A stretch of 64,000 nucleotides of DNA from Symsagittifera roscoffensis (taxonomy: Eukaryota; Xenacoelomorpha; Acoela; Convolutidae). The stretch is taken from contig NC_087065.1 in NCBI RefSeq assembly GCF_963678635.1, forward strand, positions 55,208,397 through 55,272,396, written 5' to 3'. Position 1 is the stretch's first letter; each line of letters opens with the position of its first letter. The position numbers were made by a program, and so were the translations under genes. Of this stretch, positions 29,461 to 40,349 are shown piece after piece. Under the pieces are notes generated by a model. The model was not told the origin of the DNA. It made no database searches and saw only the letters and a list, made by a program, of their open reading frames with translations.

Positions 29461-30025
29461 CACTGTCCCAAGACTTTTCCGTACTGTCCCAAGACTTTTT
29501 CCGTACTGTCCCAAGCCTTCTTCGTACTGTCCCAGGACTTTTCCGTACTGTCCCAAGACTTTTCCGTACTGTCACAAGGCTTTTTCGTACTGTCCAATGA
29601 CTTTTCTGTACTGTCCCAAGACTTCTTCGTAATGTCCCAAGACTTATTTGTACTGTCCAAAGACTTTTCTGTACTGTCCCAAGACTTCTTCGAACTGTCC
29701 CAAGACTTTTCTGTACTGTCCCAAGACTTCTTCTTACTGTCCCAAAAATTCTTCGTACTGTCCCAAGACTTCTTCGTACTGTCCCAAGACTTCTTTGTAC
29801 TGTCCCAAGACTTTTCTGTACTGTCCCAAGACTTCTTCGTACTGTCCCAAGACGTTTCTGTACTGTCCCAAGACTTCTTCGTACTGTCCCAAGACTTCTC
29901 TGTACTGTCCAAAGCTTTCCCCGTACTGTCCCAAGACGTTTCTGTACTGTCCCAAGACTTCTTCGTACTGTCCCAAGACTTTTCTGTACTGTCCCAAGAC
30001 TTCTTTGTACTGTCCCAAGAGGTTT
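29461..30025 (-). repeat. 21-bp minisatellite, ~27 copies
   Basis: Tandem copies of a 21-bp unit, CTGTCCCAAGACTTCTTCGTA with TTTCTG variants (written here in full as the consensus monomer less its phase). The unit corresponds to half of the adjacent 60-bp hairpin unit. Twenty-one bases is seven codons, so long spurious reading frames appear on both strands. It forms the upstream leader of the gag-pol element. Confidence 0.9.
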
Positions 30026-30039
30026 CTGTACTATATTTT

Positions 30040-30810
30040 TTTTACTGTATACTATTTAAGAAACTAATCTGAAGTTTTGACCTAATCTCTATTACATTTT
30101 ACTGTGTTGATGCTAAGACTTTTATACAGTAATTGAAGTCTTCTTTCTTCTTCTTCTATATGAACTTGAAAAAGCTTGAGTTTTTCAGGAACGTAAATTC
30201 TGTTGTTTATTGCTATGACTTTCTTTTTGTTCAAAAGTTGACCATTATTGGGAACTACTTATATTGAGACCTTTGGGATGTTTTTCCGAGGCCAAACAAT
30301 CATTAGGTTACATTAAATGCTTCAAGATGACCGGGGGGACAATACTGACATAATTTTATCAAAAAAGACCAAAAATTAGAAGGTCAAAAGTATCATAGTA
30401 ATCGTGTTTCACCGCATTCTCCAGTTAACCCTTCATCGCATTCTCCAGTTAAAATTATCGGGTTTCTCTAGATAAGGAAATGATAATGATAAAAAAGAGA
30501 TGTTTAGTGTTTACCAATCTTAACTTAAACCCGATACGGGTTACTTTTCTTCAATAAGAACACTCAATTCGACACGAGAAAATATACATTAATATATATT
30601 GTGTTACAAATAGAAATTTCGTCGAAAGTTGTTTTGTCATCTATTGTCCCGAGTACGCAATTGGCATTGGCAATCTGTATTGCCAGAGAGAATATCTGCT
30701 TAAGAAAACCACCTACCCTGGGATAGTAGTTTCTGATAGTAGTTTCTAGTATAATAGTATCCTATATTTTTTCTGGAATTGTAAAATAAAATTACTTACT
30801 TTCCAAAAAC
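30040..30810 (+). repeat. Block R, copy 2
   Basis: Nearly identical to 35750-36520 and 40350-41085. Landmarks: ACTGTATACTATTTAAG, AACCCGATACGGGTT palindrome (30528-30542), TTGGCAATCTGTATTGCCAG hairpin, and the end TTCTGGAATTGTAAAATAAA, which is the 3' tip of LINE T. No coding frame. Confidence 0.8.
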
Positions 30811-31529
30811 CCAACTTTACTGGCCAAAAGTTTCAATTACTAGCTTCCTTGTATTTATCTCCCTTTATTAATCCGATACAAGTTGAAAACCCAACTTGTT
30901 AGCAGGTGTCTTATGATCACCTATTCGTCTAAAACCGATAAATCTAATACCGAAAACGTAAAAATTCAAGTGAGAAAATGATGAAAAACAGAAAGATGAA
31001 CCCACCTAAAATTCAAAGGTGACCAATGTCGTCCTTTCGTTAAAAAAAATGTCTGGTACCTGATTGGCACGAGTTTTTCTGTCCCCTACTAACGTTCTTA
31101 TGGGTTATTCTCCTTCCAGGTTCCAAAAACTGTCTATTTCCGATCCCCCCACCTGATCCGACCAGGGTATCTACCTTAATTCGATCCCAAATTTGGATAT
31201 CCTTGCTTTGTAACTCACGCGTGTAAGGTTCTAATGTAACTAAATTGACGATATCGATTGATTAGTTACCGTAACGTGTCCCCCTTTTACAATTTGCAAC
31301 CGCTAACCTCTAACCTAACCAGCCCCCCTTCTAATATCCCCCCTTTTTAGCCCCCCTTTTAAGCCGAAAACTACCTTATGCGCGATGGGTGCTAAACCTC
31401 TTGAGAGAAAACCGTAGAACCTGTTTTCAGGCTCTGCTTGAGTAAAAACGTATCCTCAAAACAGTGGGAATCCGCTAATCCAATTTTACACTTATCTCCC
31501 ATAATGTAACGTTGATTTTAACGATACCC
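30811..31529 (+). repeat. Block Q, copy 1 (no gene)
   Basis: Matches 36521-37239. It carries C-rich TAACC-like runs (31300-31370) that are not telomeric arrays, and an AAGTTG..CAACTT inverted pair near 30880. No gene or RNA is seen. Confidence 0.65.
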
Positions 31530-32324
31530 GTTTGACCAAGCAGAACACCCCTGTCTGTCCTACTCTGGCTGTTCTGATTCCGTGCTGGTTGACTCCTTGG
31601 CGTGTCCCACGCCTCTCACCAAAACGTCTTTCCCACTTGACTGGTCACCTGTTCCAATCTAGTCTCCTAGTGGTCCGTCGAATGACCAAACAGAACACCC
31701 CTGTGTGCCCTTCTCTATTTGTTCTCTTCCTTGCTGGATGTTCCTCTAGTGTGTCCAGCACCTGTCGGGTCCCCTTCCTATGAACCGCTTTCCCGCTTAG
31801 CTGGTCACTTTTTCCAGTCAAGTCTCCTAGGGGTCCAATGAATTTGCAATCCATATGAAAACCCTTAACAACGCCCCACACTCGGGCAGCTGTATAAAAT
31901 TGCTAATTTGATCGAAAAGATCGGTCTTGTGGAAACAGTATGGGTATACTACTTCAATTAATATAAAGGTTTGATCCAACTAATCTGTTATCATAGTCAC
32001 TGTTCTTTTATTTGTTTTATGGTTTTTGTTCCTTTTTCTATTCTTTTTTGGTTTTTTGTTTCGCTTTTTGTCTTTTCGCTCGTTTTTTGCCCCCACTAGT
32101 TACCCACCTTACTCGGCTAGCTAGGCCTAGTTCGGAGAGCGTACCAGGAATTTTCTCGAGTTTTCTTAAAAGGCTATCACGGTACATCCGGAAGGTTTAC
32201 ACGTTCCCGCTGAACCGTACCACCAGTACTCTAGAATGGGCATGTAGTCCGGAGCTGTGTCAAGTGGGTTTGACTCCGTAGTCATGATGTCGTAAAAACA
32301 CCCAGGAGCGCCATAAAAACACTA
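31530..32324 (+). repeat. Block S, copy 1
   Basis: Matches 37240-38050 closely and 38707-39359 in part. It starts with two tandem 150-bp modules (ACCAA-CAGAACACCCCTGT at 31533 and 31683) and ends directly at L copy 3. The open frame at 32012-32281 is conserved only because the copies are recent duplicates. No function assigned. Confidence 0.7.
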
Positions 32325-33204
32325 TGTAACAGTCGCCTACTTAAGTCACATATGAGGTTAAAGAAAAATAGGCCTTATAACCATTGGCTCAAGAGTCAGG
32401 GACACTATATCTTGTGTTTTTCTACCTCGAACGGTCGGGACCAATTCGGTTCACTTGCGGCATGAGACTAAAAACCCGTTACAGCTTAAAGGCCACTACC
32501 GAAATACCCCCCCACTCTAGAAAATAAGAATGTCCCCATACTCAGGTCTCAAAATACCCAAAATACGCAAACGCCGTTAAAAACAGGGTCGGAACAGTCC
32601 GTACAGATACTTTTATTAGACAGTGGGACTTTGATCTATTTCAGATGGATCAACCTAAAACTCTCCCTACCTCAATATAACAATTATAAAACACACTCAA
32701 AAAAACTAAATTGGGTACTCACATACCAGCACACTCGAGAATTGGAATAACTGAATTAACTAGCGACTCTAGCATAATTGGAATTAAATATAACTTGAGA
32801 AGTTTGGAATTAATGAGTTTTAGCTTGAGAATCGAGTTTTTGGGGCTGGACTTTTGGGAGACCCCGGCTGTCCATCTTTCAACCGAAGGTTCACTCGGGT
32901 CCACTTCTAATTAATATCTTCTTCTTTCTCAATTGTTCTGTCTCCTATTTCAGGATAAGACAGCTCTACTCTAGTGTGATACTATATCTGGAAATTGCGA
33001 ATAGCAATTTCCCGCTGCTTTTTCCCCCACTTTCCCGCGATGTAGTTCGATTGTTTTGATCTTATATTTCTGAGAGTTTTAGCCATCGCGGTAAAGTTGA
33101 AAATGACATGCCCAATTCAAATTTTTAAAAAATTCCATTCCATCCCAAAATCATGTTTCTCGCGTTGTTCAAAATCGAACTTCCAAATATGACCGACTGG
33201 CACA
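32325..33204 (+). mobile_element. L element, copy 3
   Basis: Complete, 880 bp, TGTAACAGTCG..CGACTGGCACA. The hairpin at 32990-33012 is of the GGAAATTGC/GAATA type. TA occurs just outside both ends, a possible TA target site, but other copies do not show it. Confidence 0.65.
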
Positions 33205-33481
33205 TAATGCAAAAAAAATACCGACAGCCAATTACAGAATTAATAATCGCATTAAACAAATAATTTTTGTAATCAATATTCAACTGTTTTTCTACAAAAA
33301 TCACTTTTTCACGTCGTTTTAAATAATGGAACTCATTGCCAGTAAAATTCAGAAAATTCGACAACCTTTCATCAACGTTTAGGAAAAAAAATGAAAAAGT
33401 TCTACAGTAAGGGAATTCAATCTAACTCAATATGTACGCACACAAATACATGGCGTGAGTTGCGTTTTCATTACAAGATTT
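33205..33481 (+). repeat. Block I, copy 2
   Basis: A 277-bp linker between L copies 3 and 4, the same sequence as 6078-6326. The minus-strand frame (LTGNEFHY..RREK-like) is kept between copies. Confidence 0.7.
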
Positions 33482-34300
33482 TGTAACAGTCGTCCGCTAA
33501 AGTAACTTGTGAGGTTAGGAGAAATAGGCCATTTAATCATTGGCTCAAGGATCAGGGACACCACTTGTTGTGTTTTTGCACCTCATTCTGCCGGAGCCAA
33601 TTCATTTAGCTCAAAACATGGACTACAAAATCGTGTTACAGCTTAACGGCCTTTACCAAAAACCGCACAGTAGTAGTCTTCCGCTTATGTCGCATTTGAG
33701 GTCTGTTTCAGATGGATCATTTCAGATGGATCTATTTCAGATGGATCAACCTAAAACTCTCCCTACCTCAACATAACAATTATAAAACACACTCAAAAAA
33801 ACTAAATTGGGTACTCACATACCAGCACACTCGAGAATTGGAGTAACTAAATTAACTAGCGACTCTAGCATAAATGGAATTAAATATAACTTGAGATTTT
33901 TTGAATTAATGAGTTTTAGCTTGAGAATCGAGTTTTTGGGGCTGGACCATTGGGAGACCCCGGTTGTCCATCTTTCAACCGAAGGTTCACTCTGGTCCAC
34001 TTCTAATTAATATCTTCTTCTTTCGCAATCGTTCTGTCTCCTATTTCAGGATAAGACAGCTCTACTCTAGTGTGATACTATATCTGAAAATTGCGAATAA
34101 TAATTTCCCGCTTCTTTTTCTACCACTTTCCCGCGATGTAGTTCGATTGTTTTGATCTTATATTTCTGAGAGTTTTAGTTGTCGCGTTAAAGTTGAACAT
34201 GACATGCCCAATTCAATTTTTTGAAAATTTTCATTTTATCCCAAAATCATGTCTCTCGCGTTGTTCAAAATCGAACTTCCAAATATGACCGACTGGCACT
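33482..34300 (+). mobile_element. L element, copy 4
   Basis: TGTAACAGTCG..CGACTGGCACT, 819 bp, with a doubled first module (second start about 33665) and a short triplication of TTTCAGATGGATC near 33700-33750. The hairpin at 34086-34108 is partly broken (ATAATTTCC on the 3' side). Confidence 0.6.
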
Positions 34301-34576
34301 TAATGAAAAAAAATTACCGACAGCCAATTACAGAATTAATAATCGCATTAAACAAATAATTTTTGTAATCAATTTTCAACTGTTTTTCTACAAAAATCAC
34401 TTTTTCACGTCGCTTTAAATAATGGAACTCAATGCCAGTAAAATTAAGAAAATTTGACAACCTTTCATCAACGTTTAGGGAAAAAAATGAAAAAGTTCTA
34501 CAGTAAAGGAATTCAATCTAACTCAATATGTACGCACACAAATACATGGCGTGAGTTGCGTTTCATTACAAGATTT
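34301..34576 (+). repeat. Block I, copy 3
   Basis: 276 bp between L copies 4 and 5, nearly identical to copy 2; this makes the order L-I-L-I-L from 32325 to 35599. Confidence 0.7.
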
Positions 34577-35599
34577 TGTAACAGTCGTCCGCTAAAGTAA
34601 CTTGTGAGGTTAGGAGAAATAGGCCATTTAATCATTGGCTCAAGGGTCAGGGACAGCACTTGTTGTGTTTTTGCACCTCATTCTGCCGGAGCCAATTCAT
34701 TTAGCTCAAGACATGGACTACGAAATCGTGTTACAGCTTAAAGGCCACTACCAAAAACCCACAGTAAAAGTCTTCCGCTTATGTTGCATATGAGGTTAGG
34801 AAAAATAGGCCCTACAACCATTGGCTCAACGGTCAAGCACACTACCACTTGTGCTTTTGTACATCATTCTGTCGGAGCCAATTCGGTTCGCTTAAGACAT
34901 GGGACTACAAAATTGTGTTACATCTTTAAGGGCTTTACCAAAATCCCCCCTCCCCCCACTCTAGAAATAAGAACGTGCCCGTGGCTAGATCTCTAAATAC
35001 GTAAAACATGCGAACGTTGTTGAAAATAGGGTTGGGAACTCAATCATACCATTAATTTTTATTGGACAGTGGACCTTTGATCCATTTCAGATAGATCAAC
35101 CCAAAACCTGCCTTATTTCGACGTAATCGAGTAAGATACACTCAAGATTGTATTTTCAAAAGTCACAAATTGACATAACCCTAGACTCAAATAAATAATG
35201 TAACTAAGATAACTCTGGAAGTTTTTACTAATTATTTCTAACTCAAATAGTTTTGTTGTCTGGACCATTGGGTGGCTTCACCCATCGACCTGACCAACCA
35301 AGGTTCTCCTTACTCCAGTAGTAACACTCTCGCAATAACTCTCGACGATCTCTATCAGGAACAAAACACCTCTACTCGAATTGGTTGTTATTAGTAGACA
35401 AATTGCGAACAGCAATTTGTCTCCAGACTTCTTTTCTGTCCAGTGTTCCCGCAATCAAATGTCGAGTCTTCTGATTTTTTTGACTTCTCATTTCTGTTAG
35501 TGCGTTAAACCTGAGCATGAGTTGACCAATTTGAATTTTTCAAAATAACCAATTCCCCCAAAACCAAGACAAAACTTCATAATATGACCGACTGGAACG
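34577..35599 (+). mobile_element. L element, copy 5
   Basis: The longest copy (1,023 bp) with a doubled first module (34577 and about 34762). The 3' half is of the other subtype, with the hairpin at 35396-35422 (AGACAAATTGC/GAACA). The right end is slightly decayed (CGACTGGAACG). Followed after 150 bp by block R. Confidence 0.6.
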
Positions 35600-35749
35600 T
35601 TTTTTTGTATCACCAGTTTATATTATCGATGTTTTTAGGATTGAATACTTTTTAATTTTTGTTCACTTTCAGTATATTTATATTGCTTAATCTTAATTTG
35701 ATGTTCTCTTCCCGCGGTAATCTCACCGCTCTTTGATAATTTGTAAATA

Positions 35750-36520
35750 TTTTTTACTGTATACTATTTAAGAAACGAATCTGAAATTTTGAGCTAATCT
35801 CTATTACATTTTACTGTGTTGACGCTAAGACTTTTATACAAAAATTGAAGTCTTCTTTGTTCTTCTTCTATATGAACTTGAAAAAGCTTGAGTTTTTCAG
35901 GAGCGTAAATTCTGTTGTTTATTGCTATGACTTTCTTTTTGTTCAAAAGTTGACCATTATTGGGAACTGCTTATATTGAGAGCTTTGGGATGTTTTTCCG
36001 AGGCCAAACAATCATTAAGGTACAATAATTGCTTCAAGTTGACTGTGGGGGACAATACTGACATAATTTTATCAAAAACGACGAAAAATTAGATGGTCAA
36101 AAGTATCATAGTAATCGTGTTTCACCGCATTCTCCAGTTAACCCTTCATGGCATTCTCCAGTTTAAATCATCGGTTTTTTGTAGATAAGGAAATGATAAT
36201 GATAAAAAAGAGATGATTAGTGTTTACCAATTTAAACTTAAACCCGATACGGGTTACTTTTCTCAATCAGAACACGCAACTCGACACGAGAAAATATACA
36301 TTAAAATATTTTGTGTTACAAATAGAAATTTCGTCGAAAATTGTTTTGTCATCTATTGTGCCGAGTACGCAATTGGCATTGGCAATCTGTATTGCCAGAG
36401 AGAATCTCTGCTTAAGAAAACCACCTAACCTGGGATAGTAGTTTCTGATAGTAGTTTCTAGTATAATAGTATCCTATATTTTTTCTGGAATTGTAAAATA
36501 AAATTACCCACTTTCCAAAT
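35750..36520 (+). repeat. Block R, copy 3
   Basis: Near-identical to copies 2 and 4; palindrome at 36241-36255. It ends in the LINE T 3' tip sequence, again without the rest of the LINE. Confidence 0.8.
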
Positions 36521-37239
36521 TACTCACGTTCCAAAAACCCAACCTTACTGGCCAAAAGTTTCATTTACTAGCTCCCTTGTTTTTATCTCCTTTTATTAAG
36601 CCGATACAAGTTGAAAACCCAACTTGTTAGCAGGTGTCTTATGATCACCTATTCGTCTAAAACCGATAAATCTAATACCGAAAACGTAAAAATTCAAGTG
36701 AGAAAATGATGAAAAACAGAAAGATGAACCCACCTAAAATTCAAAGGTGACCAATGTCGTCCTTTCGTAAAAAAATGTCTGGTACCTGATTGTCACGCGT
36801 TTTTCTCACCCCTACTAACGTTCTTATGGGGTATTCTCCTTCCAGGTTCAAAAAACTGTCTAATTTCCGATCCCCCCACCTGATCCGACCAGGGTATCTA
36901 ACTTAATTCGATCCCAAATTTGGATATCCTCGCCTTGTAACTGACGCGTGTAAGGTTCTAATGTAACTAAATCGACGATATCGATTGATTAGTTACTGTA
37001 ACGTGTCTCCCTTTTTACAATTTGCAACCGCCAACCACTAACCTAACCAGCCCCCTTCTAACCTCCCCCCTTTTTAGCCCCCCTCATAAGCCGAAAATTA
37101 CCTTAGGCGCGATGGGTGCTAAACCTCTTGAGAGAAAACCGTAGAACCTGTTTCCAGGCTCTGCTTGAGTAAAAACGTATCCTCAAAACAGTGGGAATCC
37201 GCTAATTTAATTTTACACTTATCTCCCATTATGTAACGT
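36521..37239 (+). repeat. Block Q, copy 2 (no gene)
   Basis: Second copy of 30811-31529, offset 5.71 kb. No gene seen. Confidence 0.65.
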
Positions 37240-38050
37240 GGATTTTAATGATACCCGTTTGACCAAGCAGAACACCCCTGTCTGCCCTACTCTGGCTGTT
37301 CAGATTTCGTGCTGGTTGACTCCTTGGCGTGTCCCGCGCCTCTCACCAAAACGTTTTTCCCACTTAACTGGTCACCTGTTCCAATCTAGTCTCCTATTGG
37401 TCCTTCGAATGACCAAACAGAACACCCATGTGTGCCCTTGTCTATTTGTTCTCTTCCTTTCTGGATGTTCCTCTGGTGTGTCCAGCACCTGTCGGGTCCC
37501 CTTCCTATGAACCGTTTTCCCGCTTGGCTGGTCACTTGTTCCAGTCAAGTCTCCTAGTGGTCCAATGAATTTGCAATCCATATGAAAACCCCTAACAACG
37601 CCCCACACTCGGGCACCTGTATAAAAATGCTAATTTGATCGAAACGATCGGTCTTGTGGAAACACTATGGGTATACTACTTCAATTAATATAAAGGATTG
37701 ATCCAACTAATCTGGTATTAGAGTCACTGTTCTTTTATTTGTTTTATGGTTTTGTTCTTTTTTCTATTCTTTTTTGGTTTTTTTGTTTCGCTTTTTGTCT
37801 TTTCGCTCGTTTTTTGCCCCCCTAGTTACCCACCTTACTCGGCTAGCTAGGCCTCGTTAGGAGAGCGTACCAGGAATTTTTTCGCGTTTTCTTAAAAACC
37901 TATCACGGTACAACCGGAAGGTTTACACGTTCCCGCTGAACCGTACCACCGGTACTCTAGAATGGGCATGTAGCCCGGAGCTGTGTCAAGTGGGTTTGAC
38001 TCCGTAGTCATGATGTCGTAAAAACACCCAGGAGCGCCATAAAAACACTA
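37240..38050 (+). repeat. Block S, copy 2
   Basis: Near-identical to 31530-32324, including the two 150-bp modules, and again followed by an L element. Confidence 0.7.
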
Positions 38051-38484
38051 TGTAACAGTCGCCTACTTAAGTCACATATGAGGTTAAAGAAAAATAGGCC
38101 TTATAACCATTGGCTCAAGAGTCAGGGACACTATATCTTGTGCTTTTGTACCTCAGTCTGTCGGAGCCAATTCGGTTCGCTTAAGACATGGGACTACAAA
38201 ATTGTGTTACAGCTTTAAGGCCTTTACCAAAGGCTTTAAGACAGCTCTACTCTAGTGTGATACTATATCTGGAAATTGCGAATAGCAATTTCCCGCTGCT
38301 TTTTCTACCACTTTCCCGCGATGTAGTTCGATTGTTTTGATCTTATTTTTCTGAGAGTTTTAGCCATCGCGGGAAAGTTGAAAATGACATGCCCAATTCA
38401 AATTTTTGAAAAATTCCATTTTATCCCAAAATCATGTTTCTCGCGTTGTTCAAAATCGAACTTCCAAATATGACCGACTGGCAC
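38051..38484 (+). mobile_element. L element, copy 6 (internal deletion)
   Basis: Has both ends but only 434 bp. Sequence jumps from CTTTACCAAAGG to CTTTAAGACAGCTC at about 38232, removing the middle. Hairpin at 38271-38293 intact. Confidence 0.65.
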
Positions 38485-38706
38485 ATAATGCAAAAAAAAT
38501 TACCAACAGCCAATTACAGAATTAATAATCGCATTAAACAAATAATTTTTGTAATCAATGTTCAACTGTTTTTCTACAAAAATCAATTTTTCACGTCGCT
38601 TTGAATAATGGAACTCATTGCCAGTCAAATTAAGAAAATTTGACAACCTTTCATCAACGTTTAGGAAAAAAAAATGAAAAATTTCTACAGTAAAGGAATT
38701 CAATCT
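38485..38706 (+). repeat. Block I, copy 4 (truncated)
   Basis: Breaks off at about 38706, where block S resumes in the middle (CCGTCGAATGACC). Confidence 0.65.
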
Positions 38707-39359
38707 AATCCGTCGAATGACCAAACAGAACACCCCTGTGTGCCCTTCTCTATTTGTTCTCTTCCTTGTTGGATGTTCCTCTAGTGTGTCCAGCACCTGT
38801 CGGGTCCCCTTCCTATGAACCGCTTTCCCGCTTAGCTGGTCACTTTTTCCAGTCAAGTCTCCTAGTGGTCCAATGATTTTGCAATCCATATGAAAACCCT
38901 TAACAACGCCCCACACTCGGGCAGCTGTATAAAATTGCTAATTTGATCGAAAAGATCGGTCTTGCGGAAACAGTATGGGTATACTACTTCAATTAATATA
39001 AAGGTTTGATCCAACTAATCTGTTATCAGAGTCACTGTTCTTTTATTTGTTTTATGGTTTTTGTTCCTTTTTCTATTCTTTTTTGGTTTTTTGTTTCGCT
39101 TTTTGTCTTTTCGCTCGTTTTTTGCCCCCACTAGTTACCCACCTTACTCGGCTAGCTAGGCCTAGTTCGGAGAGCGTACCAGGAATTTTCTCGAGTTTTC
39201 TTAAAAGGCTATCACGGTACAACCGGATGATTTACACGTTCCCGCTTAACCGTACCACCAGTACTCTAGAATGGGCATGTAGCCCGGAGCTGTGTCAAGT
39301 GGGTTTGACTCCGTAGTCATGATGTCGTAAAAACACCCAGGAGCGCCATAAAAACACTA
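38707..39359 (+). repeat. Block S, copy 3 (partial)
   Basis: Starts at the second 150-bp module and runs to the usual L junction. The minus-strand frame 38500-38916 spans the I/S junction and is chimeric. Confidence 0.7.
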
Positions 39360-40196
39360 TGTAACAGTCGCCTACTTAAGTCACATATGAGGTTAAAGAA
39401 AAATAGGCCTTATAACCATTGGCTCAAGAGTCAGGGACACTATATCTTGTGCTTTTGTACCTCATTCTGTCGGAGCCAATTCGGTTCGCTTAAGACATGG
39501 GACTACAAAATTGTGTTACAGCTTTAAGGCCTTTACCAAAATTCCCCCTCCCCCCACTCTAGAAATAAGAACGTCCCCATGGCTAGATCTCTATATACGT
39601 AAAACATGCGAACGTTGTTGAAAATAGGGTTGGGAACTCAATCATACCATTAATTTTTATTGGACAGTGGACCTTTGATCCATTTCAGATAGATCAACCC
39701 AAAACCTGCCTTATTTCGACGTAATCGAGTAAGATACACTCAAGATTGTCTTTTCAAAAGTCACAAATTGACATAACCCTAGACTCAAATAAATAATGTA
39801 ACTAAGATAACTCTGGAAGTTTTTACTAATTATTTCTAACTCAAATAGTTTTGTTGTCTGGACCATTGGGTGGCTTCACCCATCGACCTGACCAACCAAG
39901 GTTCTCCTTACTCCAGTAGTAAAACTCTCGCAACAACTCGCGACGATGTCTATCAGGAACATGACACCTCTACTGGAATTGGTTGTTATTATTAGACAAA
40001 TTGCGAACAGCAGTTTGTCTCCAGACTTCTTTTCTGTCCACTTTCCTGCAATCAAATTTCGAGTCTTCCGATTTTTTTGACTTCTAATTTCTGTTAGTGC
40101 GATAAACCTGAGAATGACTTGACCAGTTTGAATTTTTCAGAATAACCAATTCCCCCAAAACCAAGACAAAACTTCATAATATGACCAACTGGCACA
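39360..40196 (+). mobile_element. L element, copy 7
   Basis: 837 bp, single 5' module, 3' half like copies 1 and 5. Hairpin at 39994-40020; one base change (CAGTTTG) turns an A-T pair into G-T, keeping the stem. Confidence 0.6.
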
Positions 40197-40349
40197 TTTT
40201 TTTTATCACCAGTTTACATTATCGATGTTTTTAGGATTGAATACTTTTTAATTTTTGCTCAATTTTAATATATTTATGTTGCTTAGTCTTAATTTGATGT
40301 TTTCTTCCCGCAGTAATCTCACCGCTCTTTGATAACTTGTATATATTTT

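Larger units (their letters stand above)
10495..30035 (-). mobile_element. Large composite Gypsy-type retroelement with macrodomain and SGNH modules
   Basis: Everything here is on the minus strand and visibly richer in GC than the flanks. Order in the reading direction: minisatellite leader (30.03-29.2 kb), gag, protease (duplicated), reverse transcriptase, RNase H, integrase remnant, macrodomain-like domain, a short minisatellite gap, then a second long coding tract with coiled coil and SGNH hydrolase, ending at 10929. It separates L copy 2 from block R, which elsewhere lie about 150 bp apart, so the whole segment behaves as one insertion. I found no long terminal repeats. It could instead be two adjacent elements. 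All coding parts carry stops or frameshifts, so this copy is dead. Confidence 0.6.

Noticed and set aside
29442-30072. Long overlapping open frames on both strands with heptad-like SQDFFVL or WDSTEKS repeats
   Set aside because: A 21-bp tandem repeat is seven codons long, so frames stay open in several frames at once. No gene is implied.
31300-31375. CTAACCTAACC-type runs that might be telomeric
   Set aside because: Only a few irregular copies mixed with CCCCCC runs, and duplicated with block Q; not a telomere array.
32012-32281. An 89-codon frame conserved at 39047-39316
   Set aside because: The two copies are recent DNA duplicates, so conservation is not evidence of coding; the sequence is a T-rich run plus non-coding DNA.
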